From JBCCGR01 sp039029195 (GTDB lineage: Bacteria; Pseudomonadota; Alphaproteobacteria; Rhizobiales; Rhizobiaceae), in the NCBI GenBank assembly GCA_039029195.1, contig JBCCGR010000001.1:124001-188000 (forward strand): 64,000 nt of DNA, given 5' to 3'. Shown piece by piece: positions 38,516 through 46,403 of the stretch (the stretch's first letter is position 1; every line of letters starts with the position of its first letter). The position numbers and the translations under genes were made by a program. The notes under the pieces are model-generated. The model was not told the origin of the DNA and ran no database searches. It saw only the letters and a program-made list of their open reading frames with translations.

Positions 38516-40428
38516 CCGGCGGCCCGCATTTTGAAACGACTACCGCCGCGTCGGTCCACGCCACACGCAGCCTTTTCCTCAAACAGGCTTGCAAGCTGAT
38601 CGGTCATGGCACCGGCCAGCTCTTCCGCGTCCACAATGGTCACAGCGCGTTGGTAGTAACGCGTCACATCGTGGCCGATGCCAATCGCCAGCAATTCCAC
38701 CGGAGATCGGGTTTCGATCTCTTCGATGACATGGCGCAGATGACGCTCGAGATAGTTGCCGGGGTTCACCGAAAGCGTGGAATCATCAACCGGTGCACCG
38801 TCGGAAATCATCATCAGGATGCGTCGCTGCTCAGGCCGAGCAAGAAGGCGCTCATGCGCCCAGCTCAGTGCCTCGCCGTCGATGTTTTCTTTCAACAACC
38901 CTTCACGCATCATCAGACCGAGATTGCGGCGCGAACGACGCCACGGCGCATCTGCCGCCTTGTAAATGATGTGGCGCAAATCATTGAGACGGCCAGGGTT
39001 GGCGCTTTTGCCTTCCTTCAGCCATTTCTCGCGCGACTGCCCGCCTTTCCAGGCGCGGGTGGTGAACCCAAGAATTTCAACCTTTACACCACACCGCTCC
39101 AGAGTACGGGCGAGAATGTCGGCACAGGTGGCAGCAACGGTGATTGGTCGCCCGCGCATGGAGCCTGAATTGTCGAGGAGCAGGGTCACCACCGTGTCGC
39201 GGAACTCTGTATCACGTTCCAGCTTGAACGACAGTGGCGCCGTTGGGTCGGTCACGATACGCGGCAGGCGCGCAGGATCGAGATAGCCTTCTTCCAGATC
39301 AAACTCCCAGGCCCGGTTCTGCTGTGCCATCAATCGACGCTGCAACCGATTTGCCAGTCGCCCGACAACACCGGCCAAATGCACCAATTGCTTGTCGAGG
39401 AACGATCTTAGCCGGTCAAGCTCAGCTTCATCGCACAACTCTTCGGCGCGGATGATTTCGTCAAATGCTTCGCAATAAACCTTGTAGTCGCTTGCCGGCG
39501 GCAGGTTGGAGAAAGGCAGTTCAGGTCGGATCGCTTCACCGGGCGTTTCCGCCTCGGCATCCTGATCCTCCATCATTTCTTCCATACCGGCTTCGCTGGC
39601 TTCCATCTCGCCAGCATCCTGCTCCTCACCGTCGGCATCCTGATCGTCAGGTTGCGCTTCTTCGGTGCCGGATGTCTGCTCGTTGCGGTCTTCTGACTCA
39701 TCCTGATTTTCAGGACTGTCCTGATCTTCACTCTCGTCCTGTTCGTCAGACTGATCTGGGTCTTCGCCCAGTTCGTCCGCCATTTCGAGTGCGGCAATCA
39801 GGTCGCGAATGGAATGTGCAAACTCCGACTGGTCCTGAAGATTTTCGCCCAGTTTGTCGAAGCGTTCGCCAGCCCGCTCTTCAATCCAGTCGCGCCAAAG
39901 GTCGACTGTGCTTTCGCAAGACTTGGGCGGCTTCCAACCAGTGAGCTTTTCGCGCACCAGCATCGCGACGGCGGTTTCCAGCGGCGCGTCATCGCGAGAA
40001 TTAATCTCGTGCAGGTTGGCTCTGCGATACTTGTCCTCGAGCATCAGCGCCAGATTTTCAGCAACCCCGTCCATGGCGCGGGCGCCAATGGCTTCAATAC
40101 GGGCCTGTTCCACTGCTTCGAAAACCGCGCGGGCATTTTGCCCCTGCGGCATCAGCGTGTTGTGGACTGAACCATCATGAATTGCGCGCCGAAGGGCCAT
40201 GGAATCACCAAGCCCCCGCGCGACAGCAATATCTGTTGCAGACGGGTTCCGGCTGAACTGCGGCAGGCGAACCTGATCCCCGGCCATTCCTGGTTTGTCG
40301 CTGGAAAAGGTAACTTCAACCTCGGAGTCCTGCGAAATTGCGCGCACACAGGCGGTGATCGAATGCCGAAGCGGCTCGACCTCGGCCGGTTTGTTGGCCG
40401 CCTTTGAGTTGTCGCCTATGCCCGCCAT
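38512..40428 (-). CDS. cobT: Cobaltochelatase subunit CobT
   Basis: A 638-residue protein. The N-terminal part is helical, a highly acidic stretch (about residues 215-290, Asp/Glu/Gln-rich) is typical of CobT, and a C-terminal von Willebrand A domain carries the MIDAS motif DNSGSM and the MMISDGAPVDDST segment. With CobS and CobN it inserts cobalt into hydrogenobyrinate a,c-diamide in aerobic B12 synthesis. It lies 15 bp after cobS. CobN is not in the window. Confidence 0.96.
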   Translation of the reverse strand: MAGIGDNSKAANKPAEVEPLRHSITACVRAISQDSEVEVTFSSDKPGMAGDQVRLPQFSRNPSATDIAVARGLGDSMALRRAIHDGSVHNTLMPQGQNARAVFEAVEQARIEAIGARAMDGVAENLALMLEDKYRRANLHEINSRDDAPLETAVAMLVREKLTGWKPPKSCESTVDLWRDWIEERAGERFDKLGENLQDQSEFAHSIRDLIAALEMADELGEDPDQSDEQDESEDQDSPENQDESEDRNEQTSGTEEAQPDDQDADGEEQDAGEMEASEAGMEEMMEDQDAEAETPGEAIRPELPFSNLPPASDYKVYCEAFDEIIRAEELCDEAELDRLRSFLDKQLVHLAGVVGRLANRLQRRLMAQQNRAWEFDLEEGYLDPARLPRIVTDPTAPLSFKLERDTEFRDTVVTLLLDNSGSMRGRPITVAATCADILARTLERCGVKVEILGFTTRAWKGGQSREKWLKEGKSANPGRLNDLRHIIYKAADAPWRRSRRNLGLMMREGLLKENIDGEALSWAHERLLARPEQRRILMMISDGAPVDDSTLSVNPGNYLERHLRHVIEEIETRSPVELLAIGIGHDVTRYYQRAVTIVDAEELAGAMTDQLASLFEEKAACGVDRRGGSRFKMRAAG

Positions 40429-40443
40429 TGAACGCGAAGTGCC

Positions 40444-41418
40444 CTATGCCAGTGCCAGATTGGCGGCAGATTCCTTCAGTTCCTCATTGAAGGCACGCTG
40501 ATAGAATTCAGCAACCATAGTGCGTTCAAGCTCATCACACTTGTTGAGGAATGTCAGACGGAACGCCATGGCAATATCGCCAAAGATGGCCGCATTTTCT
40601 GCCCAGGTCAGCACCGTTCTGGGGCTCATTACCGTGGACAGATCACCATTGATGAATGCCGCACGCGTCATGTCTGCCAGCCGCACCATACGGGAAATGT
40701 CTTCCTGCGGCAGGGCATTCTCCACATTTCGGGTCTTGGCGTAGACAATATCCACCTCGTTATCGTGTGGCAGATAGTTGAGTGTTGTCACGATCGACCA
40801 GCGGTCCATCTGACCCTGGTTGATCTGCTGGGTACCGTGATAAAGCCCGGATGTATCACCCAGTCCAACTGTGTTGGCGGTTGCAAACAGGCGAAAGGCC
40901 GGATGCGGGTGGATGACGCGGTTCTGGTCAAGCAGGGTCAAGCGTCCCTGAACTTCAAGCACGCGCTGGATCACGAACATCACGTCCGGGCGACCAGCAT
41001 CATATTCATCAAACACCAGAGCCACATTGTTCTGCAGTGCCCAGGGCAAAATTCCGTCGCGGAATTCCGTGACCTGCTGCCCTTCGCGAATCGTAATCGC
41101 GTCCTTGCCCAGCAGGTCAATACGGCTGATGTGGCTGTCGAGATTCACACGCACGGTCGGCCAGTTGAGGCGCGCACCCACTTGCTCGATGTGGGTCGAT
41201 TTACCGGTACCATGGTAGCCCGAAACCATGACACGGCGATTGTGGGCAAACCCTGCAAGAATCGCGAGCGTGGTCGCGCGGTCAAAGCGATAATCCGGGT
41301 CCACTGCCGGCACATATTCGTTGGGCTCGGCATAGCCGGGCACAGACATGTCGATGTCAATGCCAAACGTGTCCCGCACCGAAAACTTGCTGTCGGGCAA
41401 TCCTGCTACGTCGTTCAT
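40444..41418 (-). CDS. cobS: Cobaltochelatase subunit CobS (AAA+ ATPase)
   Basis: A 324-residue AAA+ ATPase. Walker A is GYHGTGKST (about residue 70), Walker B VALVFDEYDAGRPDVMFV, and sensor-type LFATANTVGLGDTSGLYHGTQ follows. It powers cobalt insertion in complex with CobT. The length and start (MNDVAGLPDSKFSVRDTFGID) match alphaproteobacterial CobS. It is probably transcribed with the upstream J-domain gene, 87 bp away. Confidence 0.97.
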   Translation of the reverse strand: MNDVAGLPDSKFSVRDTFGIDIDMSVPGYAEPNEYVPAVDPDYRFDRATTLAILAGFAHNRRVMVSGYHGTGKSTHIEQVGARLNWPTVRVNLDSHISRIDLLGKDAITIREGQQVTEFRDGILPWALQNNVALVFDEYDAGRPDVMFVIQRVLEVQGRLTLLDQNRVIHPHPAFRLFATANTVGLGDTSGLYHGTQQINQGQMDRWSIVTTLNYLPHDNEVDIVYAKTRNVENALPQEDISRMVRLADMTRAAFINGDLSTVMSPRTVLTWAENAAIFGDIAMAFRLTFLNKCDELERTMVAEFYQRAFNEELKESAANLALA

Positions 41419-41505
41419 AAAACCTCCGATGGTCGGCGGAACAATGGCGCGCGCTGGTTCAGTTCGGCGCGGATCCAGTGTTGTGAGTGTGGGGGACAGA
41501 CTACC

Positions 41506-42126
41506 TTAGCAATAGCCAGCCTGTCTGAGTTGTTTATAGGCCTGAATAATTTGTCGCAGGCGATCTTCAGAACTGCGGTCGCCACCATTTGAATCCGGAT
41601 GGTGGCGCTTCACGAGCTCCTTGTAACGGGTTTTGATATCATCGGATGAGGCACTCATCGGAAGTCCTAGGTCCTCAAGAGCTTTGGCTTCCAGCCGCTT
41701 GGGTCGACGAACAGTCCGACCTGCGGATCGCCGGGTGCCATCCGAATTGTACCGGGATCCCACCTTTGCATGCCATTTTGGCGCCTGACGCAGCACGGTT
41801 TCATCAACGGGCGCTGTTTTCTTGCGCGCGGTGGAGACGTTCCAGGTTGGCCGGTGCCCGGTTATATTTTCCTTCTGGAACTTGGCGATCTCATCGTCTT
41901 CAAGCCCGGAGAAATAATTGTAGTTCTTATTGTATTCCCGCACGTGATCGATGCAAAACAGGAGGAACTCACCTTCGCGGTTGCGCCCCATGGGTGCCCG
42001 GTGCGTACCCGGTTTCTCGCATCCCTCCCAAGCACATTGCGATGCAACGCGCGCGCGTTCCTCCGCAGCCTTCGCTCCACGCGGTTTGATGCGAATCTTT
42101 GAAAAGAGATCGGAATCAGAAGCCAT
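41506..42126 (-). CDS. J-domain (DnaJ-like) protein
   Basis: A 206-residue protein with a C-terminal J domain (about residues 140-206) containing the HPD motif in LVKRHHPDSNGGD. The N-terminal part has a Cys/His-containing segment (SQCAWEGCEKPGTHRAP, FLLFCIDHVREYNK) that looks like a small metal site. This architecture is common next to cobS in rhizobia. It presumably stimulates DnaK; clients are unknown. Confidence 0.92.
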   Translation of the reverse strand: MASDSDLFSKIRIKPRGAKAAEERARVASQCAWEGCEKPGTHRAPMGRNREGEFLLFCIDHVREYNKNYNYFSGLEDDEIAKFQKENITGHRPTWNVSTARKKTAPVDETVLRQAPKWHAKVGSRYNSDGTRRSAGRTVRRPKRLEAKALEDLGLPMSASSDDIKTRYKELVKRHHPDSNGGDRSSEDRLRQIIQAYKQLRQAGYC

Positions 42127-42255
42127 GAGTCTTTTGTGCGTTCGGGTGGCAGTATACGTGTCTGGTCAGGCGTCGGTTTGGGCTCTCGCCACAAAGATAT
42201 TTGACCGTAAACTGTTACCGGAAAAAACCAGCACCGTTTCTAGACCGGAAATTGT

Positions 42256-42275
42256 GATTTGCAAACCTGCAAATC
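42256..42275. promoter_or_regulatory. Perfect 8+4+8 palindrome upstream of sdhC, candidate operator
   Basis: GATTTGCA-AACC-TGCAAATC, 172 bp before the sdhC ATG and about 95 bp upstream of the best -35 candidate. Its symmetry suits a dimeric regulator. The regulator is not identified. Confidence 0.45.
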
Positions 42276-42349
42276 CGAAAAACACGCATTCGACAAACCT
42301 GCAGCCTTATCCCAATGTCGCACACGTCGCTTTTCAATCGATATGGACT

Positions 42350-42378
42350 TTGACGTCGACCGACAATCGCCCTAAAAC
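42350..42378 (+). promoter_or_regulatory. Candidate housekeeping promoter of the sdh operon
   Basis: TTGACG at 42350-42355 and TAAAAC at 42373-42378 with a 17-bp spacer, placing the start of transcription about 40 bp before the sdhC ATG. Confidence 0.4.
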
Positions 42379-42427
42379 CGCCATCAAATCCACCAAGCCA
42401 CCTGACCGCAATCAACTCTGGTGAATC

Positions 42428-42832
42428 ATGACGACACCGTCCGGAAACGCATCTGCAAACCGACCATTAAGCCCGCATCTTTCAATCTATAAACCAATTC
42501 CCACCATGGTGATGTCGATTGTGCATCGCATCACTGGAGCTGCTTTGTATTTCGGCACCCTGCTGTTTGCCTGGTGGCTCATTGCAGCGGCAACCAGTGA
42601 AAGCGCCTTTGAAACTGCCAACTGGTTTTTCGGAACGATCATCGGGCGGCTGATCCTGTTTGGCTACTCCTGGGCCCTGATCCACCACATGCTGGGCGGC
42701 GTACGCCATCTGATCTGGGACACCGGAAAAGCGTTGGAAAAAGAATCCGCAACCAAAATGGCCTATGCGACGGTGATTGCGTCCATCGTTCTGACGATCC
42801 TGTTGTGGGTTGTCGGTTACGCAGCACGATAG
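42428..42832 (+). CDS. sdhC: Succinate dehydrogenase cytochrome b556 subunit
   Basis: A 134-residue membrane anchor with three helices. The SPHLSIYKPIPTMVMSIVHRITGAAL motif region and the haem-ligand region LIHHMLGGVRHLIWD are standard for SdhC. It binds haem b and ubiquinone with SdhD in complex II. It is the first gene of the sdh operon, 10 bp before sdhD. Confidence 0.96.
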   Translation: MTTPSGNASANRPLSPHLSIYKPIPTMVMSIVHRITGAALYFGTLLFAWWLIAAATSESAFETANWFFGTIIGRLILFGYSWALIHHMLGGVRHLIWDTGKALEKESATKMAYATVIASIVLTILLWVVGYAAR

Positions 42833-42842
42833 GGAGAAGCAG

Positions 42843-43226
42843 ATGAGCGATCTCAGAACACCCCTGTCACGCGTTCGTGGCCTTGGGTCCGCCAAAGAAG
42901 GCACAGATCATTTCTGGAAACAGCGGCTGACGTCTGTCGCCAATGTTCCCCTGATTCTGTTCTTTCTCTACTTCCTTGTGCGCCACAACGGTTCCGATCA
43001 CGAAACTCTGCTTGCGTCACTGTCGCACCCGGTCATCGCAATTCTGCTTCTTTTGGTGCTGGTCTCAGGCTTGCTACACATGAAGCTTGGAATGCAGACC
43101 ATCATTGAGGACTACATTCATTCGGAGGGCACGAAGATCGTGCTCTTGATGCTGAATTCCTTTTTCGCAATTGCCATTGGCGTGGCGTGCGTATTTTCCC
43201 TTCTCAAAATCGGCTTTGGAGGCTGA
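42843..43226 (+). CDS. sdhD: Succinate dehydrogenase hydrophobic anchor subunit
   Basis: A 127-residue protein with three membrane helices and the alphaproteobacterial SdhD motifs RVRGLGSAKEGTDHFW at the N-terminus, LHMKLGMQTIIEDYIH and a final FSLLKIGFGG. The ATG at 42843 follows AGGGAGAAGC, a clear ribosome site. It ends 3 bp before sdhA. Confidence 0.95.
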   Translation: MSDLRTPLSRVRGLGSAKEGTDHFWKQRLTSVANVPLILFFLYFLVRHNGSDHETLLASLSHPVIAILLLLVLVSGLLHMKLGMQTIIEDYIHSEGTKIVLLMLNSFFAIAIGVACVFSLLKIGFGG

Positions 43227-43229
43227 CGC

Positions 43230-45044
43230 ATGGCAACCAATGGTACAGCCACACCGACCTACGAGTTTATTGATCACACGGTCGATGTGTGCGTTGTGGG
43301 TGCGGGCGGTGCAGGCCTGCGCGCCACGCTTGGTGCAGCACAGGCCGGTCTGAAAGTCGCCTGTGTCACCAAGGTGTTTCCTACCCGGTCACACACAGTT
43401 GCCGCACAAGGGGGTGTTGCTGCCTCCCTGGCCAACATGGGTCCCGACAACTGGCAGTGGCACATGTTTGACACAGTCAAAGGTTCCGACTGGCTGGGCG
43501 ATCAGGACGCCATTGAATATCTGTGCCGAGAGGCCCCAAAAGCAGTTTATGAACTCGACCATTTCGGCGTTCCGTTTTCGCGTACAGAAGACGGCAAGAT
43601 TTACCAGCGTCCCTTTGGCGGTATGACCACAGAGTTTGGCGAAGGCCCGCCGGCCCAGCGCACCTGTGCTGCCGCAGACCGCACTGGCCACGCCATGCTG
43701 CACACGCTTTATGGCCAGTCGCTGCGCTATGACGCCGAGTTCTACATCGAGTATTTCGCCATCGATCTCATCATGGATGAGGAAGGCGCCTGTCGTGGTG
43801 TTATCGCTCTCTGCCTTGAAGATGGCTCGTTACACCGCTTCCGCGCCCACAAGACCATTCTGGCGACCGGCGGTTATGGCCGCGCTTACTTCTCCTGCAC
43901 GTCTGCTCACACCTGTACTGGCGATGGCAACGCTATGGTGCTGCGGGCCGGACTGCCCTTGCAGGATATGGAGTTTGTCCAGTTCCACCCGACCGGCATA
44001 TATGGTGCAGGCTGCCTGATCACTGAAGGGTCACGCGGTGAAGGCGGTTACCTTGTCAATTCCGAGGGCGAGCGCTTCATGGAGCGTTATGCACCATCGG
44101 TGAAAGACCTGGCGCCACGCGACATGGTTTCGCGTTCCATGACCATGGAAATTCGCGAAGGCCGCGGTGTGGGCGCTAAGAGCGACCACATCTATCTGCA
44201 TCTGGATCATCTTGATCCTGATCTTCTGGCCGAACGCCTGCCTGGCATTTCGGAAAGCGCCAAAATCTTCGCAGGCGTTGATGTGACCCGTGAGCCGATC
44301 CCGGTTATTCCGACCGTTCATTACAATATGGGCGGTATCCCCACCAATTATCATGGCGAGGTGGTGACCAAGAAGGGCGATGATCCCGATCACGTTGTCC
44401 CTGGCCTGATGGCGGTGGGTGAAGCCGCTTGCGTTTCCGTGCACGGATCCAACCGGCTTGGCTCCAACTCCCTGATCGACCTTGTGGTCTTTGGTCGCGC
44501 TGCGGGTCTCAGATGTGCCGAAACCGTCACGCCGGGTGAAGCCCATGCACCGCTCCCTGCCGACGCGGGTGATCTGGCGATTTCGCGTCTTGATCATTTC
44601 CGCAACGCGTCGGGCGGCACGCCAACCGCCAAACTGCGCGACGACATGCAGGAAACCATGCAGACCAATTGCGCGGTGTTCCGTACATCAGAAATTCTTG
44701 ATGAGGGCATGGAGAAAATCGATCAGGTTTGGAAAGCAAGCGACGACATCGCCACCACCGACCGCAGCCTGATCTGGAACACCGATCTTGTTGAATCTCT
44801 GGAGTTCGACAATCTGATTTCGCAGGCCGCCGTCACAATGGTTTCAGCGCAGAACCGCAAGGAAAGCCGCGGCGCGCACGCGCATGAGGACTATCCCGAC
44901 CGCGATGATGAAAACTGGATGCACCACACGCTGGCCTTCGCCGATGATCAAGGCAAGAAGGTGAGTCTGGATACAAGGCCCGTGCATACCTACACGCTGT
45001 CAAATGAGATTGAGTATATCAAGCCGAAAGCGCGGGTGTATTGA
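43230..45044 (+). CDS. sdhA: Succinate dehydrogenase flavoprotein subunit
   Basis: A 604-residue catalytic subunit that oxidises succinate to fumarate. The FAD-binding GAGGAGLRA motif is near the N-terminus and the flavin-linking His lies in RSHTVAAQGG. The substrate-binding region HPTGIYGAGCLITEGSRGEG and HGSNRLGSNSLIDLVVFGR follow. It is co-transcribed with sdhC and sdhD. Its stop overlaps a TTG start of an unrelated ORF, which separates it from sdhB. Confidence 0.98.
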   Translation: MATNGTATPTYEFIDHTVDVCVVGAGGAGLRATLGAAQAGLKVACVTKVFPTRSHTVAAQGGVAASLANMGPDNWQWHMFDTVKGSDWLGDQDAIEYLCREAPKAVYELDHFGVPFSRTEDGKIYQRPFGGMTTEFGEGPPAQRTCAAADRTGHAMLHTLYGQSLRYDAEFYIEYFAIDLIMDEEGACRGVIALCLEDGSLHRFRAHKTILATGGYGRAYFSCTSAHTCTGDGNAMVLRAGLPLQDMEFVQFHPTGIYGAGCLITEGSRGEGGYLVNSEGERFMERYAPSVKDLAPRDMVSRSMTMEIREGRGVGAKSDHIYLHLDHLDPDLLAERLPGISESAKIFAGVDVTREPIPVIPTVHYNMGGIPTNYHGEVVTKKGDDPDHVVPGLMAVGEAACVSVHGSNRLGSNSLIDLVVFGRAAGLRCAETVTPGEAHAPLPADAGDLAISRLDHFRNASGGTPTAKLRDDMQETMQTNCAVFRTSEILDEGMEKIDQVWKASDDIATTDRSLIWNTDLVESLEFDNLISQAAVTMVSAQNRKESRGAHAHEDYPDRDDENWMHHTLAFADDQGKKVSLDTRPVHTYTLSNEIEYIKPKARVY

Positions 45045-45478
45045 GGAACACTCTTTCCAAGCAAAGTCTGTTTTTACCGATGAGTGGGTTTCTGGTCGGC
45101 TTACTGTCAATTGTTTGGTGGCAGTATACTTTTGACTGGGACATCAGGATGTTGTCTGCCATCAAGTCAAGACTGATCGGGTATTTTGAGCAGAACTGGA
45201 CGGCCATTCCAATTTTGATCCTTATCGGTGCATCGGGGTGGAGATGGTCAATCTACTGGTTTATTGCGTTGTGGATGGCATTCTCGTCGTGGCTGCTCAT
45301 TGCCACACAGCTGGGATTTGGCTTTTTTCAGAACGTCGAGCAGGCGGAAATCTCCGAGAAACTCCAATACGCAAGCATCATTGTGCTGATGATCTCCATT
45401 GGCGCTCTCATCCGAACACGCATCACTGATCGTTGGTTGTTTCCGGTCGGTGGACAGCATTCCCCCTATCCGAGGTAA
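45041..45478 (+). CDS. Unrecognised four-helix membrane protein inserted between sdhA and sdhB
   Basis: A 145-residue protein from a TTG that overlaps the sdhA stop, or 132 residues from an ATG at 45080; neither has a good ribosome site. About four hydrophobic segments are visible (around 12-30, 48-66, 68-90 and 105-122), rich in Trp. No known family is recognised. Base composition is more AT-rich than the flanking sdh genes. It ends 3 bp before the sdhB ATG, so it is part of the same message. It could be an accessory complex II protein or an acquired passenger. Confidence 0.6.
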   Translation: MRNTLSKQSLFLPMSGFLVGLLSIVWWQYTFDWDIRMLSAIKSRLIGYFEQNWTAIPILILIGASGWRWSIYWFIALWMAFSSWLLIATQLGFGFFQNVEQAEISEKLQYASIIVLMISIGALIRTRITDRWLFPVGGQHSPYPR

Positions 45479-45481
45479 GCC

Positions 45482-46261
45482 ATGGTTGAACTCGCACTCC
45501 CCAAGAACTCCCGCGTCACTGACGGCAAGACCTGGACCAAGGTCGATGGTGCCGCACCTGCGCGTGAATATAAAATCTACCGCTGGAACCCGGATGATGG
45601 GAAAAACCCACGCGTTGATACCTATTTCGTCAACACCGAGGATTGCGGGCCGATGGTGCTCGACGCCCTCATCTGGATCAAAAACAATGTCGATCCAACG
45701 CTGACCTTCCGCCGCTCTTGTCGCGAAGGCATCTGCGGCTCTTGCGCCATGAACATTGATGGCACCAACACGCTCGCCTGCACCAAAGGCATGGACGAGG
45801 TTGATGGTGCGATCAAAATCTATCCTCTGCCCCACATGCCGGTTGTGAAGGATCTGGTGCCGGACCTCACTCAGTTTTATGCGCAGCACCGCTCGATTGA
45901 GCCTTATCTCAAAACCACAACACCGAAGCCGGAAAAAGAGTGGCGGCAGAGCCATGAAGACCGCGAGAAACTCGACGGTCTCTATGAGTGCATCCTGTGT
46001 GCTTGTTGCTCGACCTCGTGCCCGTCCTACTGGTGGAATGGCGACCGCTATCTGGGCCCTGCCGTGCTGTTGCAGGCCTATCGTTGGCTGATTGATTCCC
46101 GCGATGAGGCGACTGGCGAACGGCTCGACAATCTGGAAGACCCGTTCCGGCTCTACCGCTGTCACACGATCATGAACTGCACCCAGGCCTGTCCCAAAGG
46201 ACTGAACCCGGCCAAGGCCATCGCCAACATCAAGAAAATGATGGTTGAGCGGCGGGTGTGA
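45482..46261 (+). CDS. sdhB: Succinate dehydrogenase iron-sulfur subunit
   Basis: A 259-residue protein with a 2Fe-2S motif (CREGICGSCAMNIDG and a later Cys in NTLAC) and the 4Fe-4S and 3Fe-4S motifs in CILCACCSTSCPSYWWN and CHTIMNCTQACPKGLNP. It carries electrons from SdhA to quinone at SdhCD. It is the last gene of the operon; a double-hairpin repeat follows. Confidence 0.98.
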   Translation: MVELALPKNSRVTDGKTWTKVDGAAPAREYKIYRWNPDDGKNPRVDTYFVNTEDCGPMVLDALIWIKNNVDPTLTFRRSCREGICGSCAMNIDGTNTLACTKGMDEVDGAIKIYPLPHMPVVKDLVPDLTQFYAQHRSIEPYLKTTTPKPEKEWRQSHEDREKLDGLYECILCACCSTSCPSYWWNGDRYLGPAVLLQAYRWLIDSRDEATGERLDNLEDPFRLYRCHTIMNCTQACPKGLNPAKAIANIKKMMVERRV

Positions 46262-46311
46262 GGGGCGTTTCCCCACAAGTGGGCAGATAGCTCAGCACAA
46301 TTCAACGATCG

Positions 46312-46387
46312 ACACTCCGCCCCGAAGCGGGCGGAGTCCATTCCTCAGAAAAGCACATGCATTCCGCCCGCAAGGGGCGGAATGACG
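46312..46387. repeat. Double-hairpin intergenic repeat, variant copy 5
   Basis: Stem one is ACTCCGCCC / GGGCGGAGT and stem two CATTCCGCCC / GGGGCGGAATG, ending TGACG. The architecture is that of the other copies but both stem sequences differ in step on both arms. It lies between convergent sdhB and the 620-residue exported protein gene. Confidence 0.75.
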
Positions 46388-46403
46388 AATACAGATAATA
46401 AGC

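Larger units (their letters stand above)
42127..42427. other. Divergent intergenic region between the J-domain gene and sdhC
   Basis: A 301-bp region with no supported gene. It contains a perfect inverted repeat at 42256-42275 and a promoter-like pair at 42350-42378, listed separately. A plus-strand frame crossing it is a shadow of the J-domain gene. Confidence 0.6.

Noticed and set aside
41951..42424. 157-codon plus-strand ORF leading to sdhC
   Set aside because: Mostly antisense to the J-domain gene, then crosses promoter elements; no recognisable product.
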